Assembly: GCA_964539785.1 (NCBI GenBank) | Contig: CAZIJQ010000002.1 | Coordinates: forward strand, 38,786 to 102,785 | Direction: 5' to 3' | Length of the DNA stretch: 64,000 nucleotides | From: JABMPO01 sp964539785 | GTDB taxonomy: Bacteria > Fidelibacterota > Marinisomatia > Marinisomatales > TCS56 | In this document: one piece after another, positions 45,901-52,848 of the stretch | Position numbering within the stretch: position 1 is the stretch's first letter | Layout: each line of letters starts with the position of its first letter | Notes under the pieces: model-generated | What the model was told of the DNA's origin: nothing | Database searches by the model: none | The model's input: only the letters and a program-made list of their open reading frames with translations | Made by a program: the position numbers and the translations under genes

Positions 45901-46215
45901 GCTGGCGAAATCCATTTTTGTACCCCAGGCAAATTCCAGGACTACATCCGATTGACCCGAGCGTGAAATGGATCGGACCTGCTGAACATTTTTCACTACC
46001 CCCAGCGCTTCTTCCACCGGCTTGGTAATCAAATTTTCCACTTCCGCCGGGGCGGCGCCGATATAATTAGTTCGAATTGTGAGCGTCGGGTAAGTCAGGT
46101 CCGGCAATAAATTGACTTTTAGCCGGCTGAACGATACCATGCCAAAAAGCAGTACTGCCACGGTAAACATGGCTATTGTAACTCTCCGACGGATCGAAAG
46201 ATCAATAATTTTCAT
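42955..46215 (-). CDS. RND efflux permease (first of two)
   Basis: 1086 residues. Helix 1 (RRVTIAMFTVAVLLFGMV), periplasmic porter segments (FSRLKVNLLPDLTYPTLTI near the start), helix 4 IGMLLDNSIVVLENISRHRE, a cytoplasmic linker of about 60 extra residues near 510-570 that accounts for its greater length, helix 10 LLAGIVVNNAIVLIDLINQL and helix 12 near the end. It keeps one acidic residue of the helix 4 pair and has Asn in place of the helix 10 Lys. The sequence is only distantly similar to the downstream pump, so the two may form a mixed trimer or two pumps with shared adaptor (inference). Confidence 0.88.
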   Translation of the reverse strand: MKIIDLSIRRRVTIAMFTVAVLLFGMVSFSRLKVNLLPDLTYPTLTIRTNYIGAAPAEVENLITKPVEEALGVVKNVQQVRSISRSGQSDVVLEFAWGTKMDFASMDVREKLDALLLPLDVTRPVVLRFDPSLDPIIRFGLTAKKTAIDSSNSQLAEAEIGFDEEKLKYLRRFADEEIKEELESALGVAAVKVSGGLEDEIQVLVDQARLAQLNFPIGRVIDLLGAENVNLSGGRLAEGTQQYLVRTLNQFQTVGEIGDVILTSDNNKPVYLRDVATVRHGFKEREAITRIDGREAVEIAIYKEGDANTVAVAGEVEKRLGRVRKMLGDNIELVKIYDQSTFISQAVREVINAGLIGGFLAILILYLFLRNIWATLIISMSIPVSVIATFNLMYGADLTLNIMSLGGIALGIGMLLDNSIVVLENISRHREMGKDILTSAQDGAGEVSMAVVASTLTTVAVFFPLVFVKGIAGQLFRDQALTVTFALLASLLVAVTLIPMLASIGKTKTVSIDSVELKTPRTKVGRVLRKIRLVLFNTIPVFIAHWLGRFFKLIGRLMNLIIRPLVIIFNRIYDALSDRYPPLLRWALVHRALVFGIALIMFLGSLLLLPMIGMELIPQLSQGEFNVEFKMPPGTPLEQTDRIISGIQMAAGKIENVRTSFAVSGTGNRMDANPEEGGENWGEMIVSMSDKSLRNGDELIISDLRNHLGQVPDLQYKFSQPTLFSFRTPVEIEVAGYDLDKLKQVSNDIARRLSTNDRFADVKSTMESGHPEIQIYFDRERAAALGLPVYQIANRIVKKVRGEVATRYSWRDRKIDVLVRARDEDRNSVKLIKNMIINPDSDRPVPLTAVADVIVETGPGEIRRTGQERVAQVTANLNYGDLNAAAEEIAVILQDVTVPEELSVRLAGQNEEMDIAFKSLRFALLLAVFLVYLVMASQFESLLHPFIILFTIPLALIGAIWALFITGSSLSVVVFIGLILLAGIVVNNAIVLIDLINQLRRRGMSKFDAIIDAGRSRLRPIVMTTLTTALGLLPLAMGFGEGSEVRAPMAITVIGGLLVSTLLTLIVIPVVYSLVDRKTIVPEKTG

Positions 46216-46235
46216 TGAAAGCCTACCCCTGCGGT

Positions 46236-47288
46236 TTAATTGTCAATGATGTCAATTAGAGCACTGTCTTTTAAACTACCCTGCCCCATTACAACAACCG
46301 TATCCGAGATTGTCAGACCGGAGAGTATTTCCAGGTGAGAAGTATTGACATAACCAGTAACAACTTTTTCGCGGAAAACCATGCTATCCCGGACGACAAA
46401 AACTAATGATTCATCGTCCTCCAAAAGAATGGCTTCCCGGGGTACCATTAAAATATTCTCATGTATGTCATAAATGATACTAACACGGGAAAACATCCCA
46501 ACTTTTAACAGTCCCAGTTCATCATTAACAACGATTGTAACCTTCACCGTACCGGTTCGGGGATCAACAATCGGACTAATTCGATCAATTCTTCCGTCGA
46601 AAGTGGTCTCAGTCAGAGCATCGACTGTAAGCAGCGCTTTCTGTCCGACTGCCAGTTTGCCAATTTCACGCTCAGGAACGTACAGCACAGCCAGCAACGG
46701 TTCAAAATCAGTTACTCTGAAAGCTGTGGCATTAGTTAAAACCATATTACCCACTTTAATGTGCCGTTCGGTAATGATCCCCCCTATCGGAGAGCGAATT
46801 TCAGTATAACCCAGATTCAAATTGACCAGATCTCGAGCGGCTTGCTGTGATTCCAATTCAAATTTTGCCTGCTGATAAATTTCAACGCTGATGGCATCTT
46901 TCTGGAATAAAGTTTCCTTGCGCTTAAAATCTTCTTTCAATCGCTGGAACCGGGCTTCCGATTGGGCCAGTTCGACGGTCAGTATTTCTCCATCTAAGCG
47001 GGCAAGAATAGCGCCTGCTTGTATACGATCACCTTCCTCAATCAGTATTTCCTGTACTACACCACTGACCTTGGCAACGACCTGGGCATCTTCCTCGGCT
47101 GCGAGCGTAGCAGTCCCATTGAAATAGGCAGCGATAGCGCCTTTACTGACTGTAGCAACCTCAATCGGAATCAGTGTTTTTTCTTCTTTTTCAGCCTCTT
47201 CATCCGACCCATTCTTCTTACCGCATCCGGTAAATAATATTAATACGGTAAGAACACTGATAATTAAAATACTGTTTAGTTTCTTCAT
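46236..47288 (-). CDS. RND membrane fusion protein (HlyD/AcrA family), lipoprotein
   Basis: 350 residues from the ATG at 47288, which gives a proper lipoprotein leader MKKLNSILIISVLTVLILFTGC (Cys22); upstream codons lack coding character. The parts follow the usual order: lipoyl-like half (VAKVSGVVQEILIEEGDRIQAG), alpha-helical hairpin (about 90-150), second lipoyl half (YTEIRSPIGGIITERHIKVGNMV), and beta-barrel plus membrane-proximal domains. It links the inner-membrane pumps to an outer-membrane channel, which is not encoded here. It is the first gene of the three-gene operon. Confidence 0.9.
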   Translation of the reverse strand: MKKLNSILIISVLTVLILFTGCGKKNGSDEEAEKEEKTLIPIEVATVSKGAIAAYFNGTATLAAEEDAQVVAKVSGVVQEILIEEGDRIQAGAILARLDGEILTVELAQSEARFQRLKEDFKRKETLFQKDAISVEIYQQAKFELESQQAARDLVNLNLGYTEIRSPIGGIITERHIKVGNMVLTNATAFRVTDFEPLLAVLYVPEREIGKLAVGQKALLTVDALTETTFDGRIDRISPIVDPRTGTVKVTIVVNDELGLLKVGMFSRVSIIYDIHENILMVPREAILLEDDESLVFVVRDSMVFREKVVTGYVNTSHLEILSGLTISDTVVVMGQGSLKDSALIDIIDN

Positions 47289-47406
47289 TTCGCTTGCGAA
47301 ACCTTCCCTGCTGATTAATTCTGACGTAGATAATGTAATGATTATAAAATAGACCAACTATAGTTGAAAAAGTTGTCAGTAAAGAAAATTATTTAGCTAT
47401 TACCTA

Positions 47407-47435
47407 CCTTGCGATGGTTATAAACCTTCGCAAGG
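47407..47435. repeat. Short palindrome between pump operon and HAD gene
   Basis: CCTTGCGATGGTT at 47407-47419 and AACCTTCGCAAGG at 47423-47435 pair with one mismatch around a 3-nt loop. It lies downstream of the HAD gene's stop on the minus strand and may act as its terminator or be a dispersed palindrome. Confidence 0.55.
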
Positions 47436-47490
47436 TTCAACTCGTGAAAATTTGTCAGGAGATAAATTATTTTACTAAAATACTTCTGAT

Positions 47491-48144
47491 TTACCCTGAG
47501 TATTTCAAAGATTCAAACCAGCAAGTCAGTTCGGAAAAATCCATAAAGATCCGTTTTCCAGACTTCACCAGTCGTTCATAACTGGTGTGACCCAGCGCCA
47601 GCAACACAATGTCCACTCCCAGCTCCCGGGCAACATCGATATCATGCTCCGTATCACCAATATATAAAATTTCATTCGTTTTATATGGTAATTCTCTGAT
47701 CCAATCCCGTCCCACTTCCAATTTGCTACTGGCATAATGATTGTCCAAACCAACCAGTCGAATGAAATAGTGGCTCAAGTTGTGATGCCTGGTTAACGTT
47801 TCCAGCATTGGTACTTTTGCCGCCGAGAGCATCGATTGGGTCAGACCGCTACCGTTGACGATTTTCAAAAATTTTTCAACACCTTCATGCAGATCAACCT
47901 GAAACATGCGGGCTGTATATTCGTCAATAAATTCGGTACCGACGATGGAAAAGGGTGTTTGAGTAAAATCAAAACCCAGTTCGCGATAGTATTCGATAAC
48001 CGGAAATGTAAATATTTCCAGATAGCGTGCACGTTCCAGGGCAGGTAAATTATAGCGCTTAAGAACGATATTGATTGCTGTCAATGAAAGATCAACATCG
48101 TTCAACAGCGTGCCGTTCCAATCCCACATAATGTGCTTATACAT
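47491..48144 (-). CDS. HAD-superfamily hydrolase, phosphoglycolate phosphatase-like
   Basis: 217 residues. Motif I is DWNGTL with nucleophile Asp8, but the usual second Asp two residues on is Asn10. Motif II is in SMLSAAK, Lys in SSKLEVG and motif IV in ILYIGDTEHDIDVARELG, with the cap domain between residues 16 and about 85. The Asn substitution at the general-acid position is also seen in a recognised HAD subgroup and may alter activity. Substrate unknown; it is transcribed divergently from the Nudix gene. Confidence 0.82.
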   Translation of the reverse strand: MYKHIMWDWNGTLLNDVDLSLTAINIVLKRYNLPALERARYLEIFTFPVIEYYRELGFDFTQTPFSIVGTEFIDEYTARMFQVDLHEGVEKFLKIVNGSGLTQSMLSAAKVPMLETLTRHHNLSHYFIRLVGLDNHYASSKLEVGRDWIRELPYKTNEILYIGDTEHDIDVARELGVDIVLLALGHTSYERLVKSGKRIFMDFSELTCWFESLKYSG

Positions 48145-48229
48145 ATATTATTCCGGGCGCAATAATCGGATAGAATAATGAAAAAAGCGATAGTTTTGTT
48201 AATCAGATTGAAAATAGTTTCGATCACCC

Positions 48230-48868
48230 ATGAAGCTGGAAAAATATGTAGAACTGCTAACGCCTATTATAGAATCCGACCTACCGGGCTATGACGCACA
48301 GCTACAAATGCTGGCCCGGCCCCGGAAGCCGATAAATTTCCCGAATTCTCCTGAACCTGCAATTCCGGCGGCAGTCCTGATTCTGTTGCATAGAACCGCC
48401 ACTGGTGTTGAATTCTATCTGACGGAAAGAACAGATTCAGTTGAACATCACAAAGGACAGATTTCGCTACCCGGTGGAGTGCAGGAAAAAAATGAAAGCC
48501 TGCCCGACACTGCCCGGCGGGAAACCTGGGAAGAGATCGGTATTGACGCGGAAAAAATAAAAATAATAACCGCATTAACGAGTTTATATGTACCGATTAC
48601 AGGATTCAGAATCCACCCGTTTGTGGGATGGATAAATTCCGGTCATGCAATCAATACCGAACCGCGTGAAGTTAAAAAACTTTATTCCATAGGAATTCAA
48701 AATCTACTGGACAATAATAGTCTTGCCAATGAGACACGGATTATCCGCGGATATGAAGTTATGGTTCCGTTTTTCCGGTTTAGCGAATGTGAGGTATGGG
48801 GCGCAACCGCAATGATTCTGGCTGAATTCAGACAATTATTATTAAACCTGGAATCTGAATTAACATGA
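48230..48868 (+). CDS. Nudix hydrolase, CoA pyrophosphatase type
   Basis: 212 residues. A complete Nudix box is present (GVQEKNESLPDTARRETWEEIGI, which keeps Gly, Glu, Arg-Glu and Glu-Glu-X-Gly at the right spacing), preceded by the CoA-specific segment LTERTDSVEHHKGQISLPGG (NuCoA motif). These enzymes split CoA and derivatives to 3',5'-ADP-type products and phosphopantetheine. The stop overlaps the start of the ROK kinase gene by 4 bases. Confidence 0.9.
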   Translation: MKLEKYVELLTPIIESDLPGYDAQLQMLARPRKPINFPNSPEPAIPAAVLILLHRTATGVEFYLTERTDSVEHHKGQISLPGGVQEKNESLPDTARRETWEEIGIDAEKIKIITALTSLYVPITGFRIHPFVGWINSGHAINTEPREVKKLYSIGIQNLLDNNSLANETRIIRGYEVMVPFFRFSECEVWGATAMILAEFRQLLLNLESELT

Positions 48869-49746
48869 ATCGAATTGGCATAGATCTGGGTGGCACTAAG
48901 ATTGAAGGAATCCTGCTCGGCCCGGATAATTCGGTATTAGAAAGGCGCAGAATCGCCACTAACCAAGAAGATGGCTACCAGGCAATTGTCAATCGAATTG
49001 CCGAATTGATATTGCAGTTGGGAAAATCAGCCGGCAATGAATATTCCGTTGGCATCTGCACACCGGGTACAATTTCCAGGTCCACGGGTACTATTAAAAA
49101 CAGTAATACAACCTGCCTGATCGGTCAGCCCTTACAACAGGATCTGGAAAGCAAAATTATGGTGCCGGTTGCCATGGAAAATGATGCTAATTGCTTTGCC
49201 ATCGCTGAAGCAACACTTGGTGCAGGGATCGGTTATGATGTGGTTTTTGGTGTGATAATGGGTACTGGGGTAGGCGGTGGAATCGTAATGGATGGCAAGA
49301 TTATTCAGGGTCGATTAAATATAGCCGGTGAATGGGGACATCATAAAATCTCCCGGGATGGTCCACTATGTTATTGTGGCCATCGAGGTTGTGTGGAAAC
49401 TTTTATCAGCGGACCGGCACTGGAAGAATCCTGGCATAAAATTGCCGGTGAATATTTACCATTAAAAGAAATTGTGGAATTAGCTGATAAAGCAGTGGAT
49501 ACTCCCGGTTTTTCAGTTTGGAAATCTCAATTCCTCAATAATTTCGGCTTAGGCCTGGCCAACGTAATTAATATTCTCGATCCGGATGCCGTTATCCTCG
49601 GAGGCGGTGTGTCCAATATTGATTTGTTATATAGTGATGGCAGTGTAGCGATACAGAAGTATATTTTCAGCGATTGCCGTGATACCCCGGTTTTGAAAAA
49701 CCGATTGGGCGATTCCGCCGGTGTGTTTGGAGCAGCTCTGCTGTAA
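48865..49746 (+). CDS. ROK-family sugar kinase
   Basis: 293 residues: N-terminal phosphate-binding loop IGIDLGGTKIEGILL, catalytic Asp in AMENDANCFAIAEA, GVIMGTGVGGGIVMDG and the ROK zinc motif with His and three Cys (GHHKISRDGPLCYCGHRGC), then ETFISGPAL. It phosphorylates glucose, fructose or a related sugar; the exact substrate is uncertain, although the zinc-binding pattern is typical of fructokinase/glucokinase members. It is translationally coupled to the Nudix gene and 3 bp from a small membrane protein gene. Confidence 0.9.
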   Translation: MNRIGIDLGGTKIEGILLGPDNSVLERRRIATNQEDGYQAIVNRIAELILQLGKSAGNEYSVGICTPGTISRSTGTIKNSNTTCLIGQPLQQDLESKIMVPVAMENDANCFAIAEATLGAGIGYDVVFGVIMGTGVGGGIVMDGKIIQGRLNIAGEWGHHKISRDGPLCYCGHRGCVETFISGPALEESWHKIAGEYLPLKEIVELADKAVDTPGFSVWKSQFLNNFGLGLANVINILDPDAVILGGGVSNIDLLYSDGSVAIQKYIFSDCRDTPVLKNRLGDSAGVFGAALL

Positions 49747-49749
49747 ATC

Positions 49750-50007
49750 ATGCGATTCGGGAAATGGCTTAATTCGCTCACCGGAATTGATCATCTGGTA
49801 ATTATTTTTTGTTTTTTAGTTGCCTCCGGAATTACCCATTATCTTCTGAAATATTTGGAACAAATTTATAATCATCTTCAGCGCGATAATAAATACGCCA
49901 ACAAGTTTCGCGTAACACCAATTTTATTCTTTCTGGTTGCCTTCCCTATTGCAACTGCCATTTATTTAGTAATTGGAGCCCCAATAGCCTCAATATTCAA
50001 TCAGTAA
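49750..50007 (+). CDS. Small membrane protein, unknown
   Basis: 85 residues with two hydrophobic segments (about 15-33 and 55-76) separated by a charged loop YLEQIYNHLQRDNKYANKFR. It starts 3 bp after the ROK kinase stop, which supports co-expression. No family was recognised. Confidence 0.6.
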   Translation: MRFGKWLNSLTGIDHLVIIFCFLVASGITHYLLKYLEQIYNHLQRDNKYANKFRVTPILFFLVAFPIATAIYLVIGAPIASIFNQ

Positions 50008-50096
50008 TTGCCTTATGACTGAAATAGTTGACAACCAATTCAGATTCGGTTGGTCATATTCCTTATATTGTTAAACCACTGACCATAGGGCTAGAT

Positions 50097-52763
50097 ATGA
50101 GAAATTTTAAACTACTTACAATCGCACTAATAATTTTCATGAATTTTGGATTATTTGCTGACAAGCAGAAGCCGGACATCCCAAAATCGCTTAAAGCGCT
50201 GCGAGTTCCAACCAGCGCTATTGTAATTGATGGTCATCTCGACGAAAATATCTGGGAATCAGCAGCCTACTATTCCAATTTTGTACAACGCGATCCGGTT
50301 GATGGTGATCCCGCCACTGAAAAAACCGAATTTGCGATTCTATACGATAACGAATATTTATATATCGGAATCAAAGCCTATGCCAGCGATCCCAAATCGA
50401 TTCGCGGAATCATGAGCAGACGCGATGAAGAAACTCCCAGTGATTGGCTCTATGTTTCCATTGATAGCTATAACGATAACCGCACTGCTTTTGAATTTGG
50501 GCTCAATCCAGCAGGAGTAAAACACGATTTGCGACGCTTCGATGATGAAAACCACGACTCAAACTGGGACGCTCTTTGGGAAGGAAAAACCGCCCGTACA
50601 ACCAACGGTTGGTCAGCAGAATTTATGATACCCTTTCGGGAATTACGTTTCGACAACAAGAATAGCCAGACCTGGGGTTTTCAGGTTAATCGCTTCATCG
50701 CTGAGAAAAATGAGGATATCTACTGGACTCATATCTCCAAAGAGGAATCGGGTTGGGTCAGCCAGTATGGTGAATTGAATGGCCTCAAAAATATTCCCCC
50801 GCAGCGTCGCTTTTATATCAGTCCCTACATAACTGGTCAATACAGTAAAGCTAATTATTTGAGAAATCCAGTTCACGACCGCTCCTTTAATCTGGCTAAT
50901 AATGTGGGCGCAGATATAAAAATCGGTGTAACCGGAAACCTGACCCTGGACTTGTCTATCAATCCTGATTTTGGTCAAGTGGAAGCAGATCCGGCCGAAT
51001 TAAATCTGGGAGCTTTCGAATCCTATTTCTCGGAAAAACGACCCTTCTTCATCGAAGGTGGAAATATCTATAATTTCAGCCTGGGCATCGGAGATGGAGA
51101 CGGTGCTAACACTGGTTTGTTTTATACTCGACGTATCGGTCGTGCACCCCATAATTATGCCAGCCACGATGATGGTTATGAAACTAATCCGTCAGCAACT
51201 ACAATTCTATCTGCGGGTAAATTGAGCGGCAAAACCAGTTCCGGCTGGTCAATTGGTGTCATGAATGCCTTGGCCGCTGAAGAAACCGGCCGTGTTGATT
51301 TCGAAGGCGACAGTTCTTATACCGAGGTCATCGAACCAATAACCAATTATTTTGTGACCCGCCTGCAAAAGGATTTCAGGGAAGGTAACACCGCAATTGG
51401 CGGTATGTTCACCGCTACCAACCGGAATATCACTTCCCCAGATTTGGACTGGCTCCACTCTGATGCCTACGGTGGTGGACTTGATATAAATCATCGTTTC
51501 ATGGATGGTAAATACCAAGTCGAAGCTGCAATCGCTTTCACCGATGTTATCGGAACCCCGGAAGCATTGCTTGAGACCCAAACCAGTTCAGCCCACTATT
51601 ACCAGCGTCCCGACGCTTCTCATCTTTCGGTAGACCCATCCCGGACAAATTTGACTGGTTATGCTCATAAATTTGCTTTTGGGAAATTCGGCGGTGAACA
51701 CTGGCGTTACATGATCGGGGAGCAGACTACCTCTCCCGGTTTCGAACCGAATGATATTGGATTCAATCGCGAAGCCGATAATGTTTCATGCTTCTTCTGG
51801 GCTCAGTATCGTGAAGATTCCCCTGGCGATTACTACCAACGTTGGAGTGTTAATTTCAATACCTGGCAGGGTAGTTCTTTCGGTGATGAATCAGCAAATT
51901 ATGGCGGAAATATTAATGGTAACCTAACCCTGAAGAATTACTGGCGTGTTGGCGGTGGATTAAACATCGGTGGTCCGGCCTGGCACCGTTATGCATTATG
52001 GGGTGGCCCCAGCTTACGGATGGACACGAATTTGAATAGTTGGTTATGGATTAACAGCGATAGCCGCAAAGATATTACCGCCAATTTCCAGGGTTATTAT
52101 GGTGGACAGGTTTCGGGCTCCCGTTTTTATGGCCTCAATCCTAACATGACCTGGCGTCCAACCAATAATTTTTCCATGCGGTTGTATTTATCTTACCGAG
52201 TATTAGACGATAATTGGTCTACCTGGAGTGATTACGACGTCGTCATCGATGAACAGAATCCCGACTCCGATGGTGATTTCCTCATGTCTGACATTCTTCA
52301 GAAAACATTGTCGGCTACCCTGCGACTGGACTTTACGCTGTCACCAACTCTGTCAGTTCAGTTCTATGGATCACCTTATGTTACAGCCGGGAATTATTTT
52401 AATTACAAATTGGTAAAGGACGCCCATGCCGATAACTGGGATGACCGCTACGAAGAATACGTTAACGGCGAAAGTGTTTATGATGCTGAAAATGATCAGT
52501 GGTTGATTGATTCTGATATGGACGGCACAACAAATTATACCTTGGGCAATCATGATTTTAATTACAAGCAATTCAATTCAAATCTGGTTGTTCGCTGGGA
52601 ATACTTACCCGGTTCGACCCTCTACCTGGTCTGGACTAATGGTTTATCCGACTATATTGAAGGAGAGGGGGAAATGAATTTTGCGAAGGATGTTGGCAAT
52701 ATGATCAAGCTCGACGCGGAAAATATCCTGATGTTGAAATTGAGCTATCTGCTGAATATCTAA
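50097..52763 (+). CDS. DUF5916 protein with CBM9-like N-terminal domain, outer membrane
   Basis: 888 residues from the ATG at 50097; the frame extends upstream from a TTG without support. A signal peptide (MRNFKLLTIALIIFMNFGLFA) precedes a carbohydrate-binding-family-9-like domain (about 35-220: VIDGHLDENIWESAA, WLYVSIDSYNDNRTAFEFG), then the DUF5916 region with NPDFGQVEADPAELNL, EKRPFFIEG and a long series of alternating strands ending LSYLLNI, a likely beta-barrel. Function is unknown; a carbohydrate or surface-binding role is often suggested. It is followed by a paralogue at 52849-55488 on the same strand. Confidence 0.82.
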   Translation: MRNFKLLTIALIIFMNFGLFADKQKPDIPKSLKALRVPTSAIVIDGHLDENIWESAAYYSNFVQRDPVDGDPATEKTEFAILYDNEYLYIGIKAYASDPKSIRGIMSRRDEETPSDWLYVSIDSYNDNRTAFEFGLNPAGVKHDLRRFDDENHDSNWDALWEGKTARTTNGWSAEFMIPFRELRFDNKNSQTWGFQVNRFIAEKNEDIYWTHISKEESGWVSQYGELNGLKNIPPQRRFYISPYITGQYSKANYLRNPVHDRSFNLANNVGADIKIGVTGNLTLDLSINPDFGQVEADPAELNLGAFESYFSEKRPFFIEGGNIYNFSLGIGDGDGANTGLFYTRRIGRAPHNYASHDDGYETNPSATTILSAGKLSGKTSSGWSIGVMNALAAEETGRVDFEGDSSYTEVIEPITNYFVTRLQKDFREGNTAIGGMFTATNRNITSPDLDWLHSDAYGGGLDINHRFMDGKYQVEAAIAFTDVIGTPEALLETQTSSAHYYQRPDASHLSVDPSRTNLTGYAHKFAFGKFGGEHWRYMIGEQTTSPGFEPNDIGFNREADNVSCFFWAQYREDSPGDYYQRWSVNFNTWQGSSFGDESANYGGNINGNLTLKNYWRVGGGLNIGGPAWHRYALWGGPSLRMDTNLNSWLWINSDSRKDITANFQGYYGGQVSGSRFYGLNPNMTWRPTNNFSMRLYLSYRVLDDNWSTWSDYDVVIDEQNPDSDGDFLMSDILQKTLSATLRLDFTLSPTLSVQFYGSPYVTAGNYFNYKLVKDAHADNWDDRYEEYVNGESVYDAENDQWLIDSDMDGTTNYTLGNHDFNYKQFNSNLVVRWEYLPGSTLYLVWTNGLSDYIEGEGEMNFAKDVGNMIKLDAENILMLKLSYLLNI

Positions 52764-52848
52764 TCTTTTCTTACTTAAATTCAAACTGCTTTGTTGATTC
52801 CAAAAATCAACCGGGCAGTTTACGTTTCAACTATGAAAGGGAGTCTGT

